Origin: an uncultured Veillonellaceae bacterium
GTDB lineage: Bacteria > Bacillota > Negativicutes > Selenomonadales > Selenomonadaceae
DNA: 64,000 nt
Assembly: GCA_902801565.1 (NCBI GenBank)
Contig: CADCIX010000002.1
Location: 62,001 to 126,000, forward strand
Reading direction: 5' to 3'
A program made the position numbers and the translations under genes. Positions 52,114-61,339 of the stretch are shown here, in pieces; within the stretch, counting starts at the first letter, position 1; each line of letters begins with the position of its first letter. The notes under the pieces were generated by a model, which had not been told where the DNA came from, did not search any database, and saw only the letters and a program-made list of their open reading frames with translations.

Positions 52114-54234
52114 ATGACACTCAGCAAAGACCGTGTCATGCAGGGAATGCAGAGATTCGGCGGAGCTATGTATACCCCGGTCATCCTGTTCGCCTTCTTC
52201 GGACTTGCCGTGGCAATATCCATTGTCTGCAAGAACGAGGGGCTGTTTGGTTCTTTTGCAGCGCCGGGAACCCTATGGTATGATTTCTGGTTTGTGGCAG
52301 AGCAGGGAGCCTGGACGGTGTTTGCCCAGATGCCGATCCTGTTCGCGATTGCCGTGCCGATTGGCTTTGCAAAGAAGGAGCCTGCGCGCTGCGCCATGGA
52401 ATCCTTTGTCATCTACATGCTGTTCAATTACTTCATTTCAGGTTTTCTGACATTGCATGGCAGCTTTTTTGGAGTGGACTTCTCCCAGAATGCCGGGCCG
52501 GGAACGGGGCTGGCCATGATCGCCAACATCAAGACTCTGGACATGGGCATGCTCGGCTCCATCTTCATTGCCTGCATCACGGCATGGCTCCACAATCGCT
52601 TCTATGATACGGATATCCCGGACTGGCTCGGTATTTTCAAGGGGCCTGCCTTCGTGGTGGCCATCGGGTTTGCTGTCATGATTCCCATGGCTTTCCTGTT
52701 CTGCCTGGTCTGGCCATCGATTCAGCATGTGATCATGCAGTTCCAGGATTTCCTCAAGACCAGTGGCATTGTCGGCGTTTGGGCCTATACCTTTTCGGAG
52801 CGCATCCTGCTTCCTGCGGGACTCCATCATTTCATCTATCTTCCCTTCATCTTTGGCCCTGCGGTCTGTGATGGCGGTATCCAGGCATATTGGCTTCAGC
52901 ATTTGAATGATTTTGCGACCAGTGCCCACAGCCTCAGTGAGATGTTCCCGGAAGGCGGCTTTGCCCTCCATGGCAGTTCAAAGATCTTCGGTCTTCCCGG
53001 TGCGGCGCTCGCCATCTATGTGTGCGCGAAACCGGAGAAGCGAAAAAAGACGGCGGCTCTCCTGATTCCTGCAACTTTGACCGCCATGCTTTGCGGCATC
53101 ACGGAGCCTCTGGAATTCACCTTCCTCTTTGTTGCGCCCCTTCTTTATTTCGTTCATGCCACACTCGCGGCTACCCTTTCCGCAACCTTGTATTTCATCG
53201 GGCTTTCCGGCAACTTCGGCGGCGGCCTGATTGATGCCTTTGTGCAGAACTGGATCCCCCTGTTCCCTTATCATGCGGGTACTTACCTGATGCAGATCGG
53301 CATAGGTCTCTGCTTCACGGCCATCTACTTTTTCGTGTTCCGCTTCCTCATCCTGAAGAATGATTATCCCACCCCGGGACGTACGGCGGATGATGTGGAG
53401 GACAAGCTATTTTCCAAGGCGGAGTACGAGGCCAAGAAGGAAATGGAGGAAATGGGTCTTGCGGACAACGCCCTTGCCATCAAGGCGAAAGTATTCCTCG
53501 ACAATCTCGGCGGCCCAGGCAACATCAAGGAGGTCACGAATTGCGCGACGCGACTGCGGGTGACGGTTGCCAATCCAGACAAGGTCGCTGCCGTGTCGAA
53601 ATTCACGAAAGCAGGTGCCTTCGGACTGGTCAAGAACGGCCATGCCATTCAGGTGATTGTGGGGCTTTCTGTCCCCCAGGTGCGCGGATATTTCGACGCA
53701 TTGCTGAAAGGGGAATCCATTGAGGCGGTGCCGACGATGGCAGAGACGAAGAACGAAGCGGCGGCAGGCAGCAAGGATCTGTCCATGAAGCTGCAGGCCT
53801 TTGTTTCCGGCAAACTGATGGATATGACGGAAGTGGAGGATGATATGTTCTCCCAGAAGATGATGGGGGATGGCGTTGCAATCGAGCCAACCAGCGACAC
53901 GGTGGTTGCCCCGGCGGATGCGGAGGTCACGATGATTATGGAGGAAAGCCTCCATGCTGTCGGACTTCGTCTGGAGAACGGTGCGGAGCTTCTGATCCAT
54001 ATCGGCATTGATACGGTAAAACTTCAGGGCCAGGGCTTCCAGGTCTTGACGGAACAGGGTGCCCATGTAAAGGCCGGCACGCCTTTGATCCGGTTCGATG
54101 CAGATGTGATTCGCAAGGCCGGGTACAAGAACACGGTCATCATGGCGGTCACGAATTCTGCCGACTACATGCAGATGGCCAAGAGCAGGAACCAGGAGGT
54201 CAAGGCAGGGGAGACGGAAATCCTGAGCTTCTGA
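52114..54234 (+). CDS. PTS glucose/alpha-glucoside transporter IICBA, three domains fused
   Basis: 706 residues from ATG 52114, with GGAGGG seven bases upstream; ATG 52108 is too close to that site. IIC occupies about 1-430, with many helices and the conserved GITEPLEFTFLF. IIB follows with phospho-Cys477 in NCATRLRV. IIA is at the C-terminus with phospho-His629 in HIGIDTV. It takes up and phosphorylates a sugar, using phosphoenolpyruvate. The neighbouring GH13 gene suggests a disaccharide such as maltose, isomaltose or trehalose. Confidence 0.92.
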   Translation: MTLSKDRVMQGMQRFGGAMYTPVILFAFFGLAVAISIVCKNEGLFGSFAAPGTLWYDFWFVAEQGAWTVFAQMPILFAIAVPIGFAKKEPARCAMESFVIYMLFNYFISGFLTLHGSFFGVDFSQNAGPGTGLAMIANIKTLDMGMLGSIFIACITAWLHNRFYDTDIPDWLGIFKGPAFVVAIGFAVMIPMAFLFCLVWPSIQHVIMQFQDFLKTSGIVGVWAYTFSERILLPAGLHHFIYLPFIFGPAVCDGGIQAYWLQHLNDFATSAHSLSEMFPEGGFALHGSSKIFGLPGAALAIYVCAKPEKRKKTAALLIPATLTAMLCGITEPLEFTFLFVAPLLYFVHATLAATLSATLYFIGLSGNFGGGLIDAFVQNWIPLFPYHAGTYLMQIGIGLCFTAIYFFVFRFLILKNDYPTPGRTADDVEDKLFSKAEYEAKKEMEEMGLADNALAIKAKVFLDNLGGPGNIKEVTNCATRLRVTVANPDKVAAVSKFTKAGAFGLVKNGHAIQVIVGLSVPQVRGYFDALLKGESIEAVPTMAETKNEAAAGSKDLSMKLQAFVSGKLMDMTEVEDDMFSQKMMGDGVAIEPTSDTVVAPADAEVTMIMEESLHAVGLRLENGAELLIHIGIDTVKLQGQGFQVLTEQGAHVKAGTPLIRFDADVIRKAGYKNTVIMAVTNSADYMQMAKSRNQEVKAGETEILSF

Positions 54235-54249
54235 GAGGAGAACATTGCT

Positions 54250-55965
54250 ATGGGACAGTTGAAATGGTGGCAGAAAACCCTGGTGTACCAGGTCTATCCG
54301 AAGAGTTTCCTGGACACGACGGGCAGCGGGCAGGGGGATATTCCGGGTATCACGAGCAAATTGGACTATTTGGGAAGCCTGGGTGTCGGGGCGGTCTGGC
54401 TCACGCCGGTCTACCCTTCCCCCATGGTGGACAACGGATATGATATTGCAGACTATACCGATATCGACCCTTCCTACGGGACGATGGAGGACATGGAAGA
54501 ACTCATTGCCGAGGCAGGGAAGCGGAATATCCGCATCGTCATGGATCTCGTTTACAACCACACATCAGATCGGCATGCATGGTTTCTGGAATCCAGGACA
54601 GGCCGCGATAATGGCAAGTCGGACTGGTATATCTGGAGAAATGCGAACCCTGATGGTTCCGCGCCCACGAATTGGCGCTCGATTTTCGGCGGCAGTGCCT
54701 GGACCTGGTGCGAGGAACGGCAGCAGTATTACCTTCACACCTTTGCCAAGGAACAGCCGGATCTGAACTGGGAAAATCCTGAGGTCCGGCAGGCTCTTTA
54801 CGATGCTGCGAATTTTTGGCTGGAGAAAGGTGTCGGAGGTTTCCGCATCGATGCCATCGTCTACATCAAGAAGCCGCAGGAATTTCGGGATGGCCCGCCG
54901 GACAGTGCGGATGGCATGGTAAATATCCATTCCATGACAGCGAATACCAATGGCATCCTCGATTTCCTGCGGGAATTCCGTGAGAAGGTCTTTGATGGGA
55001 AGGATATCTTCACGGTGGCAGAGGCCAACAGTGTCGGTCCGGAAGAACTCCATGACTGGGTGGGGGAGCTGGGGGTATTTGACATGCTCTTCGAGTTCAG
55101 CCATACGAATCTGGAGTTCACGAATGGGGAGATCTGGTGTCAGGCCACAGGATATCGGCCGGAAATCATCCCTGCCCTCAAGAAATGCCTGACGGCCAGC
55201 CAGAAAGCAACGGCGGACAATGGCTGGTATCCCATTTTCTTCGAGAATCACGATCAGCCACGGTGTGTTCGGCATTTCTTTCCCGATGATGCGGATCCCG
55301 TGCATGCTGCAAAGGCCATAGCGCTCCTGCTCTTCACCTTGCGCGGCACACCCTTTGTCTATGAGGGGCAGGAACTTGGCATGGACAATGTGTCATGGGG
55401 TTCCATCGAGGATTACAATGACATTTCCTCCCACGGGCAGTATGAACTGGCACGGGAGGAAGGCTATGCGGAGGATGTGGCGATGAGGTTCGTCCAAAGG
55501 TACAGCCGGGACAATGCCCGTACCCCCATGCAGTGGACGATGGAAAGACACGCAGGCTTTACGACAGGCGAGCCGTGGCTTCCCGTACATGAGGATTACG
55601 CGACATATTGCGTGGAAACGGAGTCTGTGGCGGAGGGGTCCGTCCTGTCCTTCTATCGCAAGCTCAGCCGCTTGCGCAGGTCAGGAAAAGCATCCGAGGT
55701 TCTGCAGCGGGGGAACTATGTGGAATGGACCGGGCTCGGGGATATGATCTATGCCTTCCGGCGCCAATGGGCAGGCAAGGAAGTCACGACATTGGTGAAT
55801 TTCGGCAGCGAGGAAGTACATTATGAGCCGCAAGGGATGGATCAGACAGAGCTGTTGGCTGCCACACATCCAATGCCGGCAAAAGGGGTTCTGCGTCCCT
55901 ATGAGGCGGTTTGCTGCATGGGGGACTGCCTTGCCGGCAGGGGGAAAGGAGTGCAAAAGTCATGA
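54250..55965 (+). CDS. GH13 alpha-glucosidase (oligo-1,6-glucosidase/phospho-alpha-glucosidase type)
   Basis: 571 residues. VYQVYPKSFLDTTGSGQGDIPGI starts the catalytic barrel. The three catalytic residues are Asp201 (GFRIDAI), Glu258 (VAEANS) and Asp335 (ENHDQPR). The family includes trehalose-6-phosphate hydrolase, oligo-1,6-glucosidase and dextran glucosidase. Co-localisation with a PTS makes a cytoplasmic phospho-disaccharide or a linked alpha-glucoside the likely substrate. Its stop overlaps the HAD gene start by four bases. Confidence 0.9.
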   Translation: MGQLKWWQKTLVYQVYPKSFLDTTGSGQGDIPGITSKLDYLGSLGVGAVWLTPVYPSPMVDNGYDIADYTDIDPSYGTMEDMEELIAEAGKRNIRIVMDLVYNHTSDRHAWFLESRTGRDNGKSDWYIWRNANPDGSAPTNWRSIFGGSAWTWCEERQQYYLHTFAKEQPDLNWENPEVRQALYDAANFWLEKGVGGFRIDAIVYIKKPQEFRDGPPDSADGMVNIHSMTANTNGILDFLREFREKVFDGKDIFTVAEANSVGPEELHDWVGELGVFDMLFEFSHTNLEFTNGEIWCQATGYRPEIIPALKKCLTASQKATADNGWYPIFFENHDQPRCVRHFFPDDADPVHAAKAIALLLFTLRGTPFVYEGQELGMDNVSWGSIEDYNDISSHGQYELAREEGYAEDVAMRFVQRYSRDNARTPMQWTMERHAGFTTGEPWLPVHEDYATYCVETESVAEGSVLSFYRKLSRLRRSGKASEVLQRGNYVEWTGLGDMIYAFRRQWAGKEVTTLVNFGSEEVHYEPQGMDQTELLAATHPMPAKGVLRPYEAVCCMGDCLAGRGKGVQKS

Positions 55966-56735
55966 AAATAGCTGCCAGCGACTATGATGGCACCTTGTTC
56001 CGCGAGGAGCGGATTTCCGCTGAGGATGTGGAGGGAGTTCGCCAATGGCGTGCCAAAGGGAATAAGTTCGGCGTGGTGACCGGGCGCGATTATGGCATGC
56101 TTGCCCCGCAGCTGCATCATTATGGTATAGGCTTCGACTATGTCGTCTGCAATAACGGCGGACTCATTTGCCGTGCCGACGGAACTCCCCTTTGGCAGGG
56201 GACGATTCCCTTGGATGCTTTGGCAGCGATGGTGAAAGATCCCGGTGTGCGCCGTTCCTTTCATTTTGCATTCTCAGCGGTGGATTGCACTTATCTCTAC
56301 CATGAAAGGGAGGGCTCATGGATTGCCCGTGAGGCGGGGCAGTGGGAGTTTCAGATCGTGAAGATCAGGGAACCGGATATCCCATGGCTGCCGCAGATCC
56401 ACCAGTTTTCCCTGGGGTATCCGGAACCGGAAGAGGCTGCGGCCGTCAGCGCGTCCATCAATGCACAGTTCGGGGAAATCGTCCATGCCTATCCCAATCG
56501 GTGCAGCCTGGACATTACGCCAAAAGGCATCAGCAAGCGCCAGGGCATTGAAAAGCTTGTGGAACTCATGGGATGGGAGTCCCCGGAAATCTATGCCATT
56601 GGTGATGAGACCAATGACCTTCCCATGCTGGAAGCCTTTCAAGGCTTCACGGTGGAAACTGCCCGGGAGGACATCAGGAAGAAGGCCCGGAAGGTTTACA
56701 GCAGTGTTGGGAGCATGCTTATCGATTGCTTGTGA
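55962..56735 (+). CDS. Cof-type HAD hydrolase
   Basis: 257 residues from ATG 55962, overlapping the glucosidase stop. The HAD motif I is SDYDGTLF (catalytic Asp pair), motif III the Lys in DITPKGISKRQGI, and motif IV IGDETNDLPML. Members remove phosphate from sugar phosphates. In this operon it may relieve sugar-phosphate stress or release glucose from its 6-phosphate. A 17-bp terminator stem follows. Confidence 0.9.
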   Translation: MKIAASDYDGTLFREERISAEDVEGVRQWRAKGNKFGVVTGRDYGMLAPQLHHYGIGFDYVVCNNGGLICRADGTPLWQGTIPLDALAAMVKDPGVRRSFHFAFSAVDCTYLYHEREGSWIAREAGQWEFQIVKIREPDIPWLPQIHQFSLGYPEPEEAAAVSASINAQFGEIVHAYPNRCSLDITPKGISKRQGIEKLVELMGWESPEIYAIGDETNDLPMLEAFQGFTVETAREDIRKKARKVYSSVGSMLIDCL

Positions 56736-56737
56736 CC

Positions 56738-56781
56738 AAGAAGGATGTTGCAGAGGTGATTCTGCAACATCCTTCTTTAAT
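56738..56781 (+). terminator. Terminator after the glucoside operon
   Basis: A perfect 17-bp stem (56738-56754 with 56761-56777, AAGAAGGATGTTGCAGA), a 6-nt loop and TAATT behind. Confidence 0.82.
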
Positions 56782-56918
56782 TAAGCGTGCTTCTGTTCGT
56801 CAATGTCAAGGGGGTCACTATGACCGCCCGTTTGATGGCCTTTGCTTCCCCTTCCGCTTCGCTGATATGTGCTGCTGCACAAGAGAATCAGGATAGAAAA
56901 ATTGATTGACAAATTCCC

Positions 56919-56947
56919 ATGACAAATCGTTCCCAATGTAGTAAAAT
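56919..56947 (+). promoter_or_regulatory. Promoter of the polyprenyl synthase-tat operon
   Basis: ATGACA (56919-56924) and TAAAAT (56942-56947) are 17 bases apart, with TTGACA also at 56906. The rest of the 56782-56977 spacer shows no gene or other structure that I can support. Confidence 0.6.
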
Positions 56948-56977
56948 GAATAAGTATGTTAATTTTTTTTGTAGGTG

Positions 56978-57955
56978 ATGGATTTGTCGAACGCGATGTT
57001 TGATACGATAAAGCGTGATTTGGAGCAGCTGGAGGATGAGCTTCTGGCGGCTGTGGACTCGCCGGTGGATATTGTGCAGGAGATCGGTGAGCATCTGGTG
57101 TCGGCCGGAGGGAAACGCATCCGTCCGGCACTTTGTCTGCTGGCAGCTCACGGAGGCCCTGATTTTGAGCTCAAGCGCCTGCTTCCTCTGGCTGCGTCTT
57201 TGGAGCTCATCCATACGGCTTCCCTCGTTCATGACGATGTCATCGATGAGGCCGGCACACGGAGAGGGGTTCCCACGGCCAACGCGAAATGGGGCAACCA
57301 GATTTCCATCCTGAGCGGTGATTACATCTTCGCCCAGGCCTTCCGGCTGGTGTCAGCGAAGGATTATGGCAATTATATCTACCATCGGCTGGCGGAACTG
57401 GTGGGAGACCTGAGCACGGGCGAGATCATCCAGAACCGCCAGGTGTACATGGCCTCGAGGGATGTGGAGGATTATTACAACCGCATCCAGAAAAAGACGG
57501 CAGATTTCCTGGAGATCTGCTGTGAGCTGGGCGGTGTTGTCTCCGGCATGCCGAAGGAGAAAACAAAGCGGCTGGCGGAGTATGGGCATTGCATTGGCAT
57601 GGCCTTCCAGATTACGGATGACATCCTTGATATTGAGCAGACGGAGGAGAAAATCGGCAAACCTGCCGGGAATGACATCCGGCAGGGCATTGTGACACTG
57701 CCTGTCATACGGGCCTTGAATGAAAGTCCGGACCGTGAGGAACTGGAACGGATTGTCACGGATTCTGATATGACGGATGAAATGCTGGAACGGGCGATTT
57801 CCATCGTCAAGGCCAGTGATGGGGTGGATTTCGCCAAGGCCAGGGCGGATGAGTATCTGCAGCGGGCCAGGGAAGCATTGCCCGAGGACTTGCCGGAAGA
57901 CATACGGGAAGCCTTCCTCATGGTGGCGGATTTCATTGCAGAGCGTGACTTTTAA
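56978..57955 (+). CDS. All-trans polyprenyl diphosphate synthase
   Basis: 325 residues from ATG 56978; GTG 56975 and TTG 56984 are possible. The two aspartate-rich motifs are HDDVIDEAGTRRG and TDDILDIEQ; GGKRIRPALCLLAA is the conserved lysine/arginine region. It extends farnesyl diphosphate with isopentenyl diphosphate. The product length cannot be told with certainty; a heptaprenyl/octaprenyl chain for menaquinone is likely, in line with the ubiD gene further on. Confidence 0.92.
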   Translation: MDLSNAMFDTIKRDLEQLEDELLAAVDSPVDIVQEIGEHLVSAGGKRIRPALCLLAAHGGPDFELKRLLPLAASLELIHTASLVHDDVIDEAGTRRGVPTANAKWGNQISILSGDYIFAQAFRLVSAKDYGNYIYHRLAELVGDLSTGEIIQNRQVYMASRDVEDYYNRIQKKTADFLEICCELGGVVSGMPKEKTKRLAEYGHCIGMAFQITDDILDIEQTEEKIGKPAGNDIRQGIVTLPVIRALNESPDREELERIVTDSDMTDEMLERAISIVKASDGVDFAKARADEYLQRAREALPEDLPEDIREAFLMVADFIAERDF

Positions 57956-57969
57956 GGAGAGACGATAAC

Positions 57970-58335
57970 ATGTTTGGGATTGGGCTGCCGGAATTCATAC
58001 TCATCCTCATCGTGGGGCTTATCGTTTTCGGTCCGAGCAAGCTGCCGGAGCTTGGGCGTGCCGTGGGCAAGGGCATGAGGGAATTCCGCAAGGCATCCAA
58101 TGCGCTTCAGGCGGCAATCAATGCGCCGGATGAACCAGTTGCAAGGCCTTCTGCGTCGGCTGCTGCCAGAGCCCCGGAAGTTGCGGAAACGGTGCCAAAG
58201 ACAGGGGAGGCAGCGGCTTCGCCCAGGGAAACAGCAGCCCGGGAGCCGGAAACTTCCGTATCGGTTGCATCGGGGTATCATCCTCCCACACAGGAGTCGG
58301 TGCGGGCGCAATTGGAAGAACAACAGAAGCTATGA
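57970..58335 (+). CDS. tatA: Twin-arginine translocase TatA/TatB-like protein, long tail
   Basis: 121 residues. FGIGLPEFILILIVGLIVFGPSKLPELGRAVGKGMREF is the TatA/B transmembrane and amphipathic helix pattern. The tail of 80 residues is rich in Ala, Pro and Glu. It may act as TatB or as a second TatA. A terminator follows, so the next tatA has its own promoter. Confidence 0.88.
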   Translation: MFGIGLPEFILILIVGLIVFGPSKLPELGRAVGKGMREFRKASNALQAAINAPDEPVARPSASAAARAPEVAETVPKTGEAAASPRETAAREPETSVSVASGYHPPTQESVRAQLEEQQKL

Positions 58336-58342
58336 GAGGAAC

Positions 58343-58370
58343 CGCCTTTGCATTTTGCAGGGGCGTTTTT
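58343..58370 (+). terminator. Terminator between the two tatA-like genes
   Basis: CGCCTTTGCA (58343-58352) pairs with TGCAGGGGCG (58356-58365), with two G-T pairs, followed by TTTTT. Confidence 0.78.
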
Positions 58371-58375
58371 CGTAA

Positions 58376-58404
58376 TTGAGATTTTCGCTTGTGCCATGTA
58401 TAAT
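58376..58404 (+). promoter_or_regulatory. Promoter of tatA2-tatC
   Basis: TTGAGA (58376-58381) and a consensus TATAAT (58399-58404) are 17 bases apart. Confidence 0.78.
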
Positions 58405-58458
58405 AATATGATAAGAAATAAGAAGAAATAGTGGAGATTTGCGATAGGAGGATTTTGT

Positions 58459-58665
58459 ATGTTTGGATTGGGTGTGCCGGAACTCTTGATCATTCTCGTC
58501 ATTGGCCTGGTGCTGTTCGGCCCGGGGAAATTGCCGGATGTGGGCAAGGCCTTGGGGAAAAGCATCAAGGAGTTCAAGCATGCGAACAAGGAGGACGACC
58601 CGGTGAATGTGACGGAGAAACCGCAGGCATTGGCGGCCAAGACGGAAGAGGCCGGGAAAAAATAG
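58459..58665 (+). CDS. tatA: Twin-arginine translocase TatA
   Basis: 68 residues, the normal TatA size. FGLGVPELLIILVIGLVLFGPGKLPDVGKALGKSIKEFKHANKE shows the TM helix, the FGPGKLP hinge and amphipathic helix. It forms the translocation pore with TatC, whose gene starts 19 bases later. AGGAGG precedes the ATG. Confidence 0.95.
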   Translation: MFGLGVPELLIILVIGLVLFGPGKLPDVGKALGKSIKEFKHANKEDDPVNVTEKPQALAAKTEEAGKK

Positions 58666-58683
58666 ACCGGGTAGGGAGCATCC

Positions 58684-59451
58684 ATGTCAGAAGAAAAGAT
58701 AATTGAGGCACAATTGCCTGAGACTGCGGAAGAGGAAACTTCATCGGAATCCTTGGATGATGGCAGCATGTCTCTGGTGAAGCATCTGGAGGAACTGCGG
58801 GCGCGCCTGATCCGGAGCTTGCTTGCCGTGGCTGTCGGCAGCGGTATTGCTTACTATTTCGTCGATGATATCATGCACTGGCTGACGCTGCCTGTGGGGA
58901 AGCTTTATTATATGCAGCCCTCGGAGGCATTCTTCACTTATTTGAAGGTGGCAGTCGTTGCGGGCTTCCTCATTGCCCTGCCTGTGGTCTTTTACCATGT
59001 CTGGCGCTTCTTGCTGCCAGCGTTGACACATCATGAGCGCAAGGTCATCGGGATTGTGGTGCCCGTTTCCGTTGTGCTGTTTTTCGGAGGGCTGGCATTT
59101 TCCTTTTTCTTCGTCCTGCCGGCGGCGGTCAAATTTTTCATGGGCTTTGGCGATGAGAACCTGGAGGCGATGTTTTCCGTCAACAAGTATTTCGATTTCG
59201 TCATCACCTTTGTCCTGCCCTTCGGGTTTGTGTTTGAACTGCCTCTCGCCATCACGATTCTGGGAAAACTTGGTATCATAGGCTCTGCCTTCCTGAAGAG
59301 GCACCAGCGCATGGTGATCTTCCTCTCCTTTGTGATCGGGGCGATTATCACGCCGACACCGGACATATTCACGCAGTCCATGCTGGCCTTGCCCATGATT
59401 CTGTTGTATGAGGTTGGATATCTTATTGTGCGCTATATTTTGAAGAAATAG
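58684..59451 (+). CDS. tatC: Sec-independent translocase TatC
   Basis: 255 residues with six helices. After a 27-residue acidic extension, MSLVKHLEELRARLIRSL opens the family domain; PSEAFFTYLKVAVVAGFLIALPVVFYHVWRFLLPALTHHERK, FGFVFELPLAI and GAIITPTPDIFTQSMLALPMILLYE are diagnostic. It recognises twin-arginine signals. GGGGAGGAA at 59451-59459 just after the stop looks like the ribosome-binding site of a following gene, now displaced by an IS element. Confidence 0.95.
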   Translation: MSEEKIIEAQLPETAEEETSSESLDDGSMSLVKHLEELRARLIRSLLAVAVGSGIAYYFVDDIMHWLTLPVGKLYYMQPSEAFFTYLKVAVVAGFLIALPVVFYHVWRFLLPALTHHERKVIGIVVPVSVVLFFGGLAFSFFFVLPAAVKFFMGFGDENLEAMFSVNKYFDFVITFVLPFGFVFELPLAITILGKLGIIGSAFLKRHQRMVIFLSFVIGAIITPTPDIFTQSMLALPMILLYEVGYLIVRYILKK

Positions 59452-59477
59452 GGGAGGAATTTTAAGTAACTGATTTT

Positions 59478-59494
59478 ATAGACAAAAGTGTATA
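59478..59494. repeat. Left inverted repeat of the IS607-family element
   Basis: 17 nt, perfectly complementary to 61475-61491. It contains the TAGACA -35 box of the tnpA promoter. Confidence 0.8.
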
Positions 59495-59507
59495 TTAGTG
59501 CTATAAT
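59479..59507 (+). promoter_or_regulatory. Promoter of IS607-family tnpA
   Basis: TAGACA (59479-59484) and TATAAT (59502-59507) are 17 bases apart. The -35 box lies in the terminal inverted repeat. Confidence 0.68.
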
Positions 59508-59529
59508 GTGCTTATGGAGGATTAACGCC

Positions 59530-60177
59530 ATGAACACATCAAATATCACTAATTACAAACCTAAAGAATTTGCTGAGCTTCTTAATGTTACGGTCAAGAC
59601 ACTTCAACGCTGGGACAGAGAGAAAACGCTTGTAGCAAACAGAACCCCCACGAATCGGAGATATTATACTTACGACCAGTATTTACAGTTCAAAGGCATT
59701 GGCAAAGACGCTGATTCTCGGAAAATAGTCATTTACGCTAGAGTGTCAACCAGGAATCAGACCGATGATTTAGAGAATCAAGTGGATTTTCTTCAGCAGT
59801 ATGTCAATGCCAAAGGGCTTATAGCTGATGATGTTATCAGAGATTACGGAAGCGGCCTTAACTACAACCGCAAAAAATGGAATCAGCTATTGGGCGAAGT
59901 CATGGAAAACAAAATCAAAATGATTCTTGTATCTCACAAGGATAGATTTGTTCGATTTGGCTTCGACTGGTTTGAGAAATTCTGCAACAAGTTCAATGTA
60001 GAGATAGTTGTTGTCAAAAATGAGAAACTGTCTCCACACGAAGAACTGGTACAGGACATAGTAAGTATTCTTCATGTATTTTCTTGCAGGCTGTATGGCT
60101 TACGGAAATACAAAAAACAGATTGAAGGGGACGAGACTATTGCTAAAGGCGTTCAAAACGGAGATAGCCCCGACTGA
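59530..60177 (+). CDS. tnpA: IS607-family serine recombinase TnpA
   Basis: 215 residues from ATG 59530, after GGAGG. An N-terminal MerR-like helix-turn-helix (YKPKEFAELLNVTVKTLQRWDRE) is followed by the resolvase catalytic domain with Ser73 in IYARVSTRNQTDDLENQ. SHKDRFVRFGFDWFEKFCNKF and the C-terminal SCRLYGLRKYKKQI are typical of IS607. It moves the element by a serine-recombinase route without target duplications. It looks intact. Confidence 0.93.
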   Translation: MNTSNITNYKPKEFAELLNVTVKTLQRWDREKTLVANRTPTNRRYYTYDQYLQFKGIGKDADSRKIVIYARVSTRNQTDDLENQVDFLQQYVNAKGLIADDVIRDYGSGLNYNRKKWNQLLGEVMENKIKMILVSHKDRFVRFGFDWFEKFCNKFNVEIVVVKNEKLSPHEELVQDIVSILHVFSCRLYGLRKYKKQIEGDETIAKGVQNGDSPD

Positions 60178-61339
60178 AGAACAGAAAGAAAAAATCATCC
60201 GTTCTATCGGCGTGGCGAGATTCATGTATAACCAGTATATAGCCTATAACCGCCGTCTATACAAGATGTATCAGCGTGGGTTGCTTGATGAGAAACAGAA
60301 ACATTTTGTTACTGCTAACGAGTTTGACAAGTATGTTAATCACAAGCTGAAGAAAGAACTGCCGTGGATTGACCAATGCGGTTCAAAGGCCCGCAAGAAA
60401 GCCTTAGTAAACGCAGAACAGGCATTTAAGCGATTCTTCGCTGGCGTATCAGGTTTTCCAAACTTCAAGAAAAAGGCAAATCAAGATGTGAAGCTGTATT
60501 TTCCAAAAAATAATAAAGGTGATTGGACAATATGGCGGTACAAATTGATGATACCGACTCTAAAACAGGTCAGACTGAAGGAATTTGGCTATCTGCCTAT
60601 AGGGGCTAAAGTGACTAACGGCACTGTTTCCTATGTAGCTGGTCGCTTCTATGTGTCCGTGGTCGTGGATATTGACGAAAAATCCAAGTACAACAATGAT
60701 TTGGAGTCATGTTACGCCATACGAACAGAAGGTATTGGCATAGATTTAGGTGTGAAAGACCTTGCTATCGTCAGCGATGGCAGAGTTTTCAAGAATATCA
60801 ATAAGAGTTCAAAGGTCAAAAGACTGGAGAAACGGCTTCGGAGAGAGCAGAGGCGCCTTAGCCGTAAATATGAGTTTAGAAAAAAGAAAGGTGGTAAACC
60901 TGCTACTGCCTCTGCAAACATAGAGAAGCAAAAGCTAAAGGTACAAAAGCTTCATCAACGCATAGCAAGAATCCGTAAGGATTACGAAAACAAAACTATC
61001 CATGAAGTAGTGAAGCAAAAACCACGCTTTATCACAATGGAAGATTTGAATGTTAAAGGCATGATGAAGAATCGGCACCTGGCAAAAGCGATAGCGGCAC
61101 AGAGGTTCAATCACCTGTTAGCCAAACTGGAACGCAAGGCTGAAATCATAGGCATTGAACTTCGGAAAGTTGACAGATTCTATCCCAGTTCCAAAACTTG
61201 CCATGCTTGCGGACATATACATAAAGGTCTGAAACTCAAAGACAGAGTGTATGTTTGTCCTGAATGTGGCTATACAGCGGACAGGGATTATAACGCTTCG
61301 CTAAATTTGCGGGATGCTAAAGAATATCGGGTAGCTTAA
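60140..61339 (+). CDS. tnpB: RNA-guided endonuclease TnpB
   Basis: 399 residues from TTG 60140, chosen because GAAGGGG lies nine bases upstream and TnpB proteins start KAFKTEI. The RuvC residues are Asp202 (IGIDLGVKDLAI), Glu301 (FITMEDLN) and Asp383 (ADRDYNASLNL); a zinc ribbon has CHAC and CPEC. It should be an active DNA nuclease guided by RNA from the element's right end. It overlaps tnpA by 38 bases. In-frame upstream starts exist but lack a ribosome-binding site. Confidence 0.92.
   Translation: MLKAFKTEIAPTEEQKEKIIRSIGVARFMYNQYIAYNRRLYKMYQRGLLDEKQKHFVTANEFDKYVNHKLKKELPWIDQCGSKARKKALVNAEQAFKRFFAGVSGFPNFKKKANQDVKLYFPKNNKGDWTIWRYKLMIPTLKQVRLKEFGYLPIGAKVTNGTVSYVAGRFYVSVVVDIDEKSKYNNDLESCYAIRTEGIGIDLGVKDLAIVSDGRVFKNINKSSKVKRLEKRLRREQRRLSRKYEFRKKKGGKPATASANIEKQKLKVQKLHQRIARIRKDYENKTIHEVVKQKPRFITMEDLNVKGMMKNRHLAKAIAAQRFNHLLAKLERKAEIIGIELRKVDRFYPSSKTCHACGHIHKGLKLKDRVYVCPECGYTADRDYNASLNLRDAKEYRVA

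Noticed and set aside
59459-59472. 14-base string ATTTTAAGTAACTG identical to the left boundary of the MITE at 464-477
   Set aside because: The match covers only the target plus seven bases of the MITE end and there is no right end nearby. It is AT-rich and could be chance; a search for more copies would settle it.
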